A stretch of 48,156 bases of DNA from Thermoplasmata archaeon (GTDB lineage Archaea; Thermoplasmatota; Thermoplasmata; Thermoplasmatales; Thermoplasmataceae). Shown piece by piece: positions 34,073 through 42,319 of the stretch (position 1 is the first letter of the stretch; every line of letters starts with the position of its first letter). The DNA is taken from positions 1-48,156 of the forward strand of contig JAJZYV010000001.1 of NCBI GenBank assembly GCA_021797955.1, written 5' to 3'. The notes under the pieces were generated by a model that did no database searches, was not told where the DNA came from, and worked only from the letters and a program-made list of their open reading frames with translations. The translations under genes and the position numbers were made by a program.

Positions 34073-35650
34073 TTAAGGAAATACTACTTCAATGACCTTG
34101 ATCCCGCTAGCTCTTCTGGCTTCATTGAAGGCGTATTTGAAAGAACTGCCGTCCTCGCAACTGAAGTAATCGCATCCGAAACTCTTTGCAAGTAATGCAA
34201 AATCTGGATTTCCAAAGTGAATGTAGTTTGGCTTAAGGCCGGCATCTTCCTGATGCTTTTCTATGAGACTTAAAGTCCTGTCATTAAAAACAATTGCTGT
34301 AAAATCCATGTTTAGCCTTTTGGCGGTTTCAAGTTCTTGAATATTCATCATAAATCCTCCATCGCCTGAAATAGAAATGACTTCGAGATCATTATTTGCT
34401 TTTTTGGCACCAATTGAAGCAGGCAGCGCTCCTCCCATTGATGCAAAACCGTTGAAAATGATTGTCCTATCAGGATATTTTGGCTGGTAATACCTACTGA
34501 TCCACACCTTATGAAGTCCAACATCGGAAATTAAAAGCGTATTGGAGTCATTGATGTTATTCAGTTCCCTCATAACCTGTTTTGCAACAGCCTCTCTCCC
34601 ATTTCCAGGCGATTCGAGAAATTCCCTTCTTCTTTCCCTAATCTCTGAATACTCCTTTGACACTGTCCTTTTCTTTAGGAATTTGCTTAGTATTCCTATT
34701 GTGATATCAATGCTGCCAACAAGATCGTACGACACTGGAAAATGCTCGTCACTTTCTGCCTGGTTCATTGAAATGTTTATAATTCTTCTCGATGAGTCTT
34801 TATTCCATATTACGGGGTCATATTCTACCATGTCAAACCCAATGGAGATGATCAGATCTGAATTAATCAGTGGTCTCAGTTTGATTGGATAGGGACGACC
34901 TCCTACAATGAAAAAGTTATTCGGATCCTCATATGGCAGGATCCCCTTGGCCATGAATGTGCTGACGATAGGTATATTCTTGGATTGAACAAGATTCTTT
35001 ACACTTTCCCATACCGAGAACCGTACGACTCCGTTCCCAGCAAGAATGACTGGATTTTTGGCTTTGTTTATTTCTTCTGCTGCTTTCCTGATAACTTCTC
35101 CGTTTGCCTCATAAACGGCTTCATCAGGAATTGGAATCATCTTCACCTCATCAATTTCCGCCTTACCAATGTCTTCAGGCAACTGAATATGAGTTGCACC
35201 CCTTTGCTCCTTCATTGCTGACGCAAATGCTTTCCGCACAATTTCAGGAATGCTTTCTGGCACGATTACAGAACGATTGTATTTGGTTACTCCAGAGAAA
35301 AGTGCCAGAGTATCTACATTCTGGTGTGATTCCTTATGCAATCTGTCCCTCGGAGCCTGGGCTGTTATGGCCACCAATGGGACTTTATCTAGATGGGCAT
35401 TTGCAACTCCTGTTAACAAATTTGTAGCTCCCGGACCAAGAGTGGATAGGCATATGCCTGGAATTTTTTTAACTCTCGCGTACGCATCTGCCATAAACGC
35501 GGCCCCCTGTTCGTGCCTGGTAAGTATAAACTCAATATCTGTATTTGATATTGAATCAAGAAGATCAATATTCTCCTCTCCCGGGATACCAAATATATGC
35601 TTGACGCCTTCATGTTTTAACGCTTTTGTAAATAGATCACTACCTTTCAA
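34073..35650 (-). CDS. Thiamine-diphosphate enzyme, acetolactate synthase-like
   Basis: This 525-aa protein belongs to the pyruvate-oxidase/acetolactate synthase family. The cofactor-activating Glu is E47 in RHEQGAAFMADAYAR. The STLGPGATNLLTGVANA segment and the C-terminal TPP/Mg motif GDGGFMMNIQELETA...FND are complete. It resembles stand-alone AlsS-type enzymes that condense two pyruvates to acetolactate. No small regulatory subunit or other branched-chain gene is near, so a catabolic role or another 2-oxoacid substrate is possible. The aldehyde dehydrogenase gene lies 34 nt upstream on the same strand. Confidence 0.82.
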   Translation of the reverse strand: MKGSDLFTKALKHEGVKHIFGIPGEENIDLLDSISNTDIEFILTRHEQGAAFMADAYARVKKIPGICLSTLGPGATNLLTGVANAHLDKVPLVAITAQAPRDRLHKESHQNVDTLALFSGVTKYNRSVIVPESIPEIVRKAFASAMKEQRGATHIQLPEDIGKAEIDEVKMIPIPDEAVYEANGEVIRKAAEEINKAKNPVILAGNGVVRFSVWESVKNLVQSKNIPIVSTFMAKGILPYEDPNNFFIVGGRPYPIKLRPLINSDLIISIGFDMVEYDPVIWNKDSSRRIINISMNQAESDEHFPVSYDLVGSIDITIGILSKFLKKRTVSKEYSEIRERRREFLESPGNGREAVAKQVMRELNNINDSNTLLISDVGLHKVWISRYYQPKYPDRTIIFNGFASMGGALPASIGAKKANNDLEVISISGDGGFMMNIQELETAKRLNMDFTAIVFNDRTLSLIEKHQEDAGLKPNYIHFGNPDFALLAKSFGCDYFSCEDGSSFKYAFNEARRASGIKVIEVVFP

Positions 35651-35684
35651 TTTAATTCACCACCATTTTGATTTGCCTACTTTA

Positions 35685-37001
35685 TTACTTTATCCATACT
35701 GTTTTGAAATTTGTAAATTCCAAAATTCCAAACTTAGAAAGTTCGCGACCATAACCACTCTTCTTAATCCCCCCAAATGGAAGCCTGGAATCTGATGCTA
35801 CGACCTTGTTAACATAAACCATACCTGATTGAATCATTGGGATCAATTTTTGGGCCTGATCTGTGGAACCCCATATACTTGACCCCAGCCCAAAACCAGT
35901 TTCATTGGCCAAACTGGCAGCTTCTTTCAGGTCCTTGAATTCCTTAAATATGGCGACTGGGCCGAAAACTTCGTCCTGGTATGAGAAACTGGTTTTCACA
36001 ATTGTTGGCGCTATCACGTTTCCCCTGGATTCTCCAAGTTCATCCACTTTACCTTTCGTTGAAAGTTCTTTGATCTGCTTCCGTACTGTGTCGGCTTGGG
36101 ATGCAGAAGAAAGTGGACCTATAAAGGTGCGGTCTTCCAATTGATTTCCAATAACGGATTTGGCAAAATTTTCCTTCATTATTTCATAGAAATTTTCTGA
36201 AACTTTACTGCTCACAATGAACCTTTTCGACGCGATACAACTCTGACCATTGTTCTGTAATCTCGCAAATGCGCTCTGTTTTGCGGTCTCTTCAAGGTCT
36301 GCATCATCAAGCACTATGAATGGATCTGAACCTCCCAGTTCAAGAACGGACTTTTTGATCCATCTTCCAGCTTCCGCTGCCAGAGCAGATCCCGCTTTTT
36401 CTGAACCTGTGAATGATACACCATCTGAGTATTTTATTGCATTTAATGCCTTACTTCCTGGTACCTTAATTACTTTGAAGAATTGAGAGCCAAAAATTTC
36501 CTCCATTTTGAGTGCACTCCCAGTTACAATTGATGCATGCTTCAGAACTATTGCATTTCCGGCCACCATTGCGGGTATCGCAGCTCTCATAGCCTGCCAT
36601 AGTGGGAAATTCCACGGCATCACTAAATAGACTGTGCCAAGTGGCTCAAAATGAACAAAGCTCTTGCTTGCCTCAGTCTGGATTTCCTGATCTCCCAGAA
36701 ATTTTTTGCCTTCTTCGCAGAAAAATTCTGCCATTGAAATGCTTTTGTCAATTTCTGCCTTGCTCTGTGTAATTGGTTTACCCATTTCGGAGGACATGAG
36801 TTTGGCAAGGTTCTCTTTTTCCCTTTTAAATCCTGGAATTACGGTCTTTTTTAGAAATTCTATTCTCTCGTCAATACTTTTTCTCCATTCCTTAGACTCG
36901 TCTCTAATTTTATCAAAAATTTTTTTTACTTTTTCTTCATTATCTTCTTCAAATGCCCTTATTTTGCTGTTATCATAGGGATTTATTGTTTCAATAGACA
37001 T
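35685..37001 (-). CDS. NAD(P)-dependent aldehyde dehydrogenase
   Basis: This 438-aa protein has the ALDH catalytic set: N131 in PWNFPL, K154, E221 in LELGGSDPF and nucleophile C255 in NNGQSCIASKR. It is shorter than typical 480-aa enzymes and looks like succinate-semialdehyde dehydrogenases. In Thermoplasma and Picrophilus an ALDH-family enzyme is the NADP-dependent D-glyceraldehyde dehydrogenase of the non-phosphorylating Entner-Doudoroff pathway. That is a serious alternative. It starts 30 nt after the decarboxylase gene and may be in the same operon. Confidence 0.88.
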   Translation of the reverse strand: MSIETINPYDNSKIRAFEEDNEEKVKKIFDKIRDESKEWRKSIDERIEFLKKTVIPGFKREKENLAKLMSSEMGKPITQSKAEIDKSISMAEFFCEEGKKFLGDQEIQTEASKSFVHFEPLGTVYLVMPWNFPLWQAMRAAIPAMVAGNAIVLKHASIVTGSALKMEEIFGSQFFKVIKVPGSKALNAIKYSDGVSFTGSEKAGSALAAEAGRWIKKSVLELGGSDPFIVLDDADLEETAKQSAFARLQNNGQSCIASKRFIVSSKVSENFYEIMKENFAKSVIGNQLEDRTFIGPLSSASQADTVRKQIKELSTKGKVDELGESRGNVIAPTIVKTSFSYQDEVFGPVAIFKEFKDLKEAASLANETGFGLGSSIWGSTDQAQKLIPMIQSGMVYVNKVVASDSRLPFGGIKKSGYGRELSKFGILEFTNFKTVWIK

Positions 37002-37031
37002 GATATTTGATTGTTAACACGCTTAAATTTG

Positions 37032-38102
37032 TTATGGATTTTTAAGCAATCCATTTTCAGCTTCCTTTTGAAAATCCGAAGTTATAGCAATTGGCTGGTT
37101 CACCAGATTCCCCTTAACAGATTTGGATCCCATTACATATTCTGCTTTTTTTAATAATTCTTCATCGCTATACAACAATACAGGAGTGGGACCCGTGTCT
37201 GCTGTGACATAAAGCGAACCATTGGAACCTTTTGATAAATCAATTAGATCAAACATTTTCCTGTCAAGAATTCTGATCCCCTGACTCATCAGCACTGAGT
37301 GCATCAGGAGCATGTCCTTCATTGATCTTTCTGCAAGCAGTTCTGGTTTGAAATTGTTTCTGATAAGATTTGTAATTTCATTAAACTTGTTTTTCGCCCA
37401 CGAGTTGTAAAAAAGCGAGTCAGTGGCCAAACCATGCATGTTTTCTGTTTTTATCGCGCTTTCCCTTGGAAAAGCTGCAATTTTATATTGTCCTAAATCC
37501 TCCTTAACTCTCACAGCATGATTCCTGTGACTGTCAATGCCTTCATATGACAACCATAATCCAACCCCATATACGGCTGCCCTTGAACCTGACCCGGATA
37601 CAAGTCTTGCGACAGCAGATACGATATCAGGATTGGGATTTTTGAATGCGAGACTGCAAAGTGCGTATGATGTTGCAGATGCGAAAGCCGCGGACTCACC
37701 CATGCCTTTGGCTTTTTCATATTTCTTATGCCTTCTCAAGTAAAATGCAAAATGCTCTTTTAAACCGAACATTTCCCTAAAAATGTCAAGTGCTTTAATT
37801 GCTCTCCTTGCGTGATTTTGGTCCTCTCTTCCATCTACAAATATCCTATCTTTTTCGCTGATTCTAACTGCTGCTTCAACGGTAACAAAATCGTGTGTTA
37901 ATGATATGGACGGAAAGTTTGCGACGTTTTGCTTTGCGTCATTGTAGCCCAGAAACTTTTCAATACCGGTAATTCCATTTCCACTTCCGAAAAAAATTTC
38001 ATTTTTGACATCCATTAAAGGTTCTCTATATCCAAAAGCCAGTTTTGACTCATTTAGGAGGATCCGCTCAAGTTCCTCGGATTCTCGTTTAAATTCTACC
38101 AT
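37032..38102 (-). CDS. GHMP-family decarboxylase, likely mevalonate 3,5-bisphosphate decarboxylase
   Basis: This 356-aa protein belongs to the diphosphomevalonate decarboxylase family. KAKGMGESAAFASATSYAL (131-149) stands in the ATP-loop region, GSGSRAAVYGVGLW (170-183) in the segment around the catalytic Arg, and ADTGPTPVLL near the C-terminus corresponds to the DxGP region. In Thermoplasma the pathway goes through mevalonate 3-phosphate and 3,5-bisphosphate, and the last is decarboxylated to isopentenyl phosphate. The neighbouring kinase, a 2-phosphoglycerate-kinase homologue, overlaps it by 7 bases and fits the preceding step. It lacks the SGSSD sequence I associate with mevalonate-3-kinases, so it is probably the decarboxylase. 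Confidence 0.75.
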   Translation of the reverse strand: MVEFKRESEELERILLNESKLAFGYREPLMDVKNEIFFGSGNGITGIEKFLGYNDAKQNVANFPSISLTHDFVTVEAAVRISEKDRIFVDGREDQNHARRAIKALDIFREMFGLKEHFAFYLRRHKKYEKAKGMGESAAFASATSYALCSLAFKNPNPDIVSAVARLVSGSGSRAAVYGVGLWLSYEGIDSHRNHAVRVKEDLGQYKIAAFPRESAIKTENMHGLATDSLFYNSWAKNKFNEITNLIRNNFKPELLAERSMKDMLLMHSVLMSQGIRILDRKMFDLIDLSKGSNGSLYVTADTGPTPVLLYSDEELLKKAEYVMGSKSVKGNLVNQPIAITSDFQKEAENGLLKNP

Positions 38103-38707
38103 CTTACTTTCACCCTTTGTTTAACAAAATTTGTGACCTGTTCCCTTGTATCTTCGTAATTCAAATTGTTGAATTTTGGAATTTCGAACGAATCACATAG
38201 TTTCAGGGATTCCTCCATCATTATTTTATACCTGTGAAGATTGCTTGAGAGTCGTTGACCTGGGGAACCGAAGTGCGTGAAGTTCTGTCTTTGATCTAAT
38301 CTTTCCCTGTGCACCTTTTCTGAGTCTATGTAAATATATAGCGGCAAAATTTCCTTTATTATCTCTGGAAACTGATCTGGAAGGAAATACAGGGTTTCTA
38401 TTATCATTGGTTCTCCATCCTTAATTGCTCTCCTCATTACTTGATCCGTAGCTTTATTTACTATTTTCCCCTGTTCCCTGAATCCCTTTATTATATTTTC
38501 CCGCGTTTCATCTCCAAAGGGTTTCCATGAATCATAAACACTGAATTTGAGAATATTATCGTCAGGTAAAATGGCTCTGATTGATTCTCTGATATAGTCG
38601 CCGGACATTACAATATTTATTTTTAGTTCTCTTGCTATATGTCCGGAAATACTTGTTTTTCCAACTCCCGGTATCCCACCAATCAAAATCACGGGTACGT
38701 TATTCAT
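38096..38707 (-). CDS. P-loop kinase, likely mevalonate-3-phosphate 5-kinase
   Basis: This 203-aa protein has Walker A GGIPGVGKTS at 9-18, VMSGDYIRESIRAIL (substrate site), IIETLYFLPDQF, a lid with HRERLDQRQ, and the C-terminal RYKIMMEESLKLCD. It is homologous to 2-phosphoglycerate kinases. In Thermoplasma a protein of this kind phosphorylates mevalonate 3-phosphate at O5. The overlap with the decarboxylase gene and the ATGA overlap with the isochorismatase-like gene upstream support the isoprenoid assignment. Genuine 2-phosphoglycerate kinase activity is the alternative. Confidence 0.75.
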   Translation of the reverse strand: MNNVPVILIGGIPGVGKTSISGHIARELKINIVMSGDYIRESIRAILPDDNILKFSVYDSWKPFGDETRENIIKGFREQGKIVNKATDQVMRRAIKDGEPMIIETLYFLPDQFPEIIKEILPLYIYIDSEKVHRERLDQRQNFTHFGSPGQRLSSNLHRYKIMMEESLKLCDSFEIPKFNNLNYEDTREQVTNFVKQRVKVRW

Positions 38708-39315
38708 TTAGCTTCATTCTCCATTATTTCAAGGATGTCCCTGCTATCGAGTATATATGAGAACCTACTTATCACTTCAAGGGAAGAAAAATGTCTCCTT
38801 TCAGACGGGCATGAGACACCATCTGAGACCACAATTGGAACAAAACCATTTTCCATTGCTTCAATGGCATTTACTAGAATTTCACTATCTGAATTGAAAC
38901 CAAACAGAAGTACAGTCCTAGTTTTGCATTCGTCTATGATTTTCATAACTTCCTTATTCTTCCATAAAGACACTGAATCTATTTTTATTTCCTTATTGGT
39001 ATTATGCTTTAGCAGGTATTCATACTCCTCAAGGAAAACATTTTCACTTTTGCTTACCTCCTTTTGACTGTAGATTTTGCTTCGTTGGTTAATGTAATTG
39101 TTAAAATCTTCGTCATTTCCATTATAGAGATAACTTGATGTGGATATGGAAATTTTCTTCGTCCTTGTAGTTTTGGTTAAATTAATGATTACTCCGTATG
39201 ATGATACAAATTCCATCTTGCTGAAAATCTGCATGAATCTTTTCTTGGTATTATTGATCTCTATGCTAATAAAATTTCCTTCTTTTAGTATGTGTGTTAT
39301 TTTATCCAAGCTCAA
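38704..39315 (-). CDS. Degenerate isochorismatase-like protein
   Basis: This 203-aa protein resembles cysteine hydrolases in its second half. RTVLLFGFNSDSEILVNAIEAM aligns with the family core, where the nucleophilic Cys normally follows G-x2-T-x2, and FVPIVVSDGVSCPSERRH aligns with the next strand and turn. The Cys and the N-terminal DxQ Asp are both missing, so hydrolase activity is doubtful. TTG at 39315 is the likely start. The stop overlaps the kinase ATG as ATGA, so it is the first gene of the mevalonate unit. A regulatory or structural role is possible; none is known. Confidence 0.6.
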   Translation of the reverse strand: MSLDKITHILKEGNFISIEINNTKKRFMQIFSKMEFVSSYGVIINLTKTTRTKKISISTSSYLYNGNDEDFNNYINQRSKIYSQKEVSKSENVFLEEYEYLLKHNTNKEIKIDSVSLWKNKEVMKIIDECKTRTVLLFGFNSDSEILVNAIEAMENGFVPIVVSDGVSCPSERRHFSSLEVISRFSYILDSRDILEIMENEAK

Positions 39316-39407
39316 GTCCTAACACTAGGGTATAACATTATTGTTAAAATCCGTTATGATCTGGTGGGAAGGAAATTGTTAATTAGTAGTTTTGGCATAT
39401 ACGATTT

Positions 39408-40226
39408 ATGAGTGCAGTTGAAATATTTCTGATATTCATTATAATAGTAATAGCTCTTATAATGCTTTCTGGATTGCATATTTTGAGGGAATGGGAGAGA
39501 GCTCCAGTTCTTACATTAGGTAGATTTTCGGGTATTAAGGGACCAGGAATTATCTATGTGACACCGTTCATAAGCAGGATACCTGTGGTAATAAGTTTGA
39601 GGATTCAGGCTGTAGCTTTTAAAACAGATGCTACGTTCACAAATGATAATGTTCCAGTGAACTGTGATTCGGTTATGTATTATCAGGTAATCGACCCACA
39701 AAAGTCTGTTTTAAACATCGAAAACTTCGCAAGTGCCACCTCATTGTCTGCACAGACAACATTGAGGGAGGTCATTGGAAAATATTCTTTCGACGAGATT
39801 CTCTCGGAAAGAGAAAAAGTGGGAGAAGGTGCAAGAGCGATAATAGATGAGAAGACTGAACATTGGGGAGTTAAAGTATCATCTGTAGAAATAAGGGATG
39901 TGGTTGTCCCACAGTCGTTGCAGGAAGCTATGTCAAGACAAGCATCCGCCGAAAGGGAAAGGAGATCAAGAGTTACACTCGCGCTGGCAGAAGTAGAGGC
40001 GGCCGGAAAGATGGTGGAAGCTTCAAAAATGTATGTGGAAAACCCCCAAGCCCTTCAGCTCAGGTGGATGAACATACTTTATGAAATAGGATTGGAAGGA
40101 AAAGGAACCCTTATGATGATTCCAGCAAATACTCTAACTGCAGGGGTTAGCAACTTTGGAATTTCCGAATTTGCAAAAATTCAGCAGCAGAAAAACCAGA
40201 AGAGCGGGGAAAATTCCAACAAATAA
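39408..40226 (+). CDS. SPFH/stomatin-family membrane protein
   Basis: This 272-aa protein has one N-terminal membrane helix (4-26), the HILREWERAPVLTLGRF entry and IKGPGIIYVTPF of the SPFH domain, and the DAIV-like RDVVVPQSLQEAMSRQASAERERR helix. A coiled-coil and an Ala/Glu-rich segment lie before the C-terminus. Stomatins scaffold membrane microdomains and often pair with an NfeD protease partner, but no NfeD gene adjoins it. The function in this organism is unknown. Confidence 0.9.
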   Translation: MSAVEIFLIFIIIVIALIMLSGLHILREWERAPVLTLGRFSGIKGPGIIYVTPFISRIPVVISLRIQAVAFKTDATFTNDNVPVNCDSVMYYQVIDPQKSVLNIENFASATSLSAQTTLREVIGKYSFDEILSEREKVGEGARAIIDEKTEHWGVKVSSVEIRDVVVPQSLQEAMSRQASAERERRSRVTLALAEVEAAGKMVEASKMYVENPQALQLRWMNILYEIGLEGKGTLMMIPANTLTAGVSNFGISEFAKIQQQKNQKSGENSNK

Positions 40227-40282
40227 TTTTTTAAAACACAATTGACTTAGTTATAATACATTTGTCGAAACCAACTTAAGCA

Positions 40283-40293
40283 AAATTTATATT
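40283..40293 (+). promoter_or_regulatory. TATA box of the 34-aa microprotein gene
   Basis: AAATTTATATT is centred about 27 nt before the ATG at 40315. This independent promoter is the best evidence that the tiny downstream frame is a gene. Confidence 0.5.
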
Positions 40294-40314
40294 CTAAAAA
40301 ACATCTTTCTTGAT

Positions 40315-40419
40315 ATGAGTAATTTGAAAATGGAAAATGGACTCTACGAGTGCAGAATGTGTAAAGCCGAGTATGAAGAAGAGATAGAAGCGATACAGTG
40401 CGGTTGCGCTTTCGATTAG
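40315..40419 (+). CDS. 34-aa zinc-finger-like microprotein
   Basis: This very short frame reads YECRMCKAEYEEE and then IQCGCAFD. C13-x2-C16 and C29-x-C31 make a four-Cys site able to bind one zinc. The sequence is not low-complexity and is acidic between the knuckles. A TATA box lies 27 nt upstream with no ribosome binding site, so a leaderless mRNA is likely. It ends two bases before the convergent ksgA stop. An in-frame ATG at 40330 would leave a 29-aa form. It was read directly; no function is known. Confidence 0.6.
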   Translation: MSNLKMENGLYECRMCKAEYEEEIEAIQCGCAFD

Positions 40420-40421
40420 TC

Positions 40422-41159
40422 TTAATTCTTCGATTTTTTGTAAGACTGATCTAGCATTTCCATAATTTCTTCTGGACTCAATTGATCTATTCTTAACTCC
40501 ATTTTATCCAGAGGGGCATTTGGCATTACGTTTTTTATCTTTTTCCTCTTTTGAGAGAATAATTTGCCTAGCATTACCTCTCCGTAATCTTCCATGTGTG
40601 AATAACTATAATTCTTAGGATAAAGACTTATAATTGCGCTATCGACCGATGGTTGTGGATTAAAATTACTTGCACTAATTGTTCTTTCCAGTGAAAGGTT
40701 AAACCTGGTCTGAGCGAATACACTCAACTTTGTATAAAACGAGGTTGATGCTCTGGCCATTATTGTCTGTGCAAATTCCTTCTGAACCATTATTACTGCC
40801 TTCTTGAAATTCATACTGGTAAGTTTTTGAACAATTTGAGAGGAAATGTGATAGGGGATGTTCCCTATGATCTGTTCATAATCCAGAGTATTGTATTCTA
40901 AGAAATTGCCGTGAATTATGGATAATCTTCCTGAAGAAACCATATCAAAAAACTTTGCTTTCAGGATATCAATAAATCTATGATCGCTTTCAATGACAGT
41001 GACCTTTGGAAATTTTTCAAGCAGCAGTTCGGTAAGTATTCCCGTTCCAGGTCCTATCTCCAAAACACGTTGACCTTCATCCAGAAGGGAAACTTCGAAT
41101 TTGGCCACTTCATTATTAACTAGAAATACCTGGCCATATTTTCTACTATATTGCTTCAT
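40422..41159 (-). CDS. ksgA: 16S rRNA adenine dimethyltransferase KsgA
   Basis: This enzyme dimethylates two adjacent adenosines near the 3' end of 16S rRNA in small-subunit assembly. The 245-aa protein has QVFLVNNEVAKF, the SAM motif VLEIGPGTGILTELL near 31-45, VIESDHRF, and the catalytic IIGNIPYHISSQIV near 93-106, followed by the C-terminal helical domain. The start overlaps the DUF655 stop (ATGA). It is the last gene of the operon. Confidence 0.95.
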   Translation of the reverse strand: MKQYSRKYGQVFLVNNEVAKFEVSLLDEGQRVLEIGPGTGILTELLLEKFPKVTVIESDHRFIDILKAKFFDMVSSGRLSIIHGNFLEYNTLDYEQIIGNIPYHISSQIVQKLTSMNFKKAVIMVQKEFAQTIMARASTSFYTKLSVFAQTRFNLSLERTISASNFNPQPSVDSAIISLYPKNYSYSHMEDYGEVMLGKLFSQKRKKIKNVMPNAPLDKMELRIDQLSPEEIMEMLDQSYKKSKN

Positions 41160-41704
41160 TGTCTTACGAAGATTCTGTATTTTTCGTTCTTTTCGCTGAT
41201 CTCCTCAACAATCCTCAATGCAATCATTTTTTCAGGATGATGTATTGTTTTAACCCTTTCCGTAAGATCCTTGAATGAATCAAAAGGTTTTTTCTTTCTC
41301 TCATCGATAATTGCCCACATGGTTTTGTTTCCCAACCCCTGTAACAGCTCAAGCGTGTGCATACGTGCATTTATGGAATCTGCCCTGTTGAAAAAATCCA
41401 CATACTTTTTCTCGTTTTCCTTCACGATATTTTCGAGGATAAATGGAAGTTCCGTAATTGCTGAGGAAGTTAACTCGTCGTAACCGATTCTTCGTTTAAC
41501 GGTCATTATCTTGTCCCTCTTTTCCAACTCCTTGCCTATGTATACCCGGTCTCCAACAGTTATGATTGCACCTTCCTTAGGTATCATTTCAAGGAGTTTA
41601 AATTCCGATTGCCCGAGCCCTAGCACAAGGGGAGATCTGTTAAATGAATGATCACTGGCCCTGCCCTGCTTTAGGTTATCCAGAATGAAGGCATATTCTT
41701 CCAT
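41156..41704 (-). CDS. DUF655 family putative RNA/DNA-binding protein
   Basis: This 182-aa protein has an N-terminal beta-rich part (GAIITVGDRVYIGKE) and a C-terminal pair of helix-hairpin-helix-like segments (LELLQGLGNKTMWAIIDERKK and FDSFKDLTERV). The position between rpoF and ksgA, downstream of rpl21e, is the usual archaeal location of DUF655. It likely binds RNA during ribosome assembly; biochemical proof is lacking. It starts five bases after the rpoF stop. Confidence 0.88.
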   Translation of the reverse strand: MEEYAFILDNLKQGRASDHSFNRSPLVLGLGQSEFKLLEMIPKEGAIITVGDRVYIGKELEKRDKIMTVKRRIGYDELTSSAITELPFILENIVKENEKKYVDFFNRADSINARMHTLELLQGLGNKTMWAIIDERKKKPFDSFKDLTERVKTIHHPEKMIALRIVEEISEKNEKYRIFVRQ

Positions 41705-41708
41705 AATA

Positions 41709-42017
41709 TCACTGTAATCCCTTCAAATAATCAATTATAGTACTTAAAACTTGGTCATCTACAATCAATTTATAGGAATTAAGTATGGCAATAAATTGCT
41801 CGACATTATTGGGAAGTAAATCGACTATTTTGACACAGACTTCTTCCGGTAATTTGGACATTTCTTCTACCTTTTTCACTGCTTCCTTGGCATCCTTTGA
41901 ACTCAGGTGAGAGAATAATCGAGCGTACTCAAATTCCTTTGCTTCATCTGCACTGCTATCCTTCCTATCTTGCAAAAGCTCTCTTGCTTCAGAACTTGTG
42001 ATATATTTTATTTTCAT
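41709..42017 (-). CDS. rpoF: DNA-directed RNA polymerase subunit F (Rpb4)
   Basis: This 102-aa protein pairs with subunit E' (Rpb7) in the polymerase stalk. It starts KIKYITSSEARELL, has a largely helical sequence (FEYARLFSHLSSKDAKEAVKK and EEVCVKIVDLLPNNVEQFIAIL) and ends in the HRDC-like YLKGL helix. The length is typical. One base separates it from rpl21e. Confidence 0.92.
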   Translation of the reverse strand: MKIKYITSSEARELLQDRKDSSADEAKEFEYARLFSHLSSKDAKEAVKKVEEMSKLPEEVCVKIVDLLPNNVEQFIAILNSYKLIVDDQVLSTIIDYLKGLQ

Positions 42018-42018
42018 A

Positions 42019-42315
42019 TTACGCCTTTATTTTGGTCAAATGCACAGGATCTGCTATAATGGTTTTTTTAACTCCACCCACTTTTACTCCAAGCAGATAA
42101 CATCTTCCCTGCATTCCTTCAATAACTCCCGTATAACCCTGAAAGTTGTGAAATGGCATTCCCTTGTGAACTGACGGGTTGATGTTTACAGCGACATAGT
42201 CACCAACGTCAAACTTCTTCATATACGAATTCACCCTAGGCATACCCCTTTCCTTTAGCCTCTTGGTCATGGTCATTCTTGAACCAGATCTTGGACCGTG
42301 CGACATTTTAACCAT
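42019..42315 (-). CDS. rpl21e: Large-subunit ribosomal protein eL21
   Basis: This 98-aa archaeal/eukaryotic ribosomal protein starts in a basic stretch (GSRMTMTKRLKERG). It has the SH3-like VGDYVAVNINPSVHKGMPFHNFQGYTG core typical of L21e and ends DPVHLTKIK. The ATG at 42315 is preferred because AGGTGA precedes it by four bases; the ATG at 42306 is less well placed. Confidence 0.95.
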   Translation of the reverse strand: MVKMSHGPRSGSRMTMTKRLKERGMPRVNSYMKKFDVGDYVAVNINPSVHKGMPFHNFQGYTGVIEGMQGRCYLLGVKVGGVKKTIIADPVHLTKIKA

Positions 42316-42319
42316 ATAT

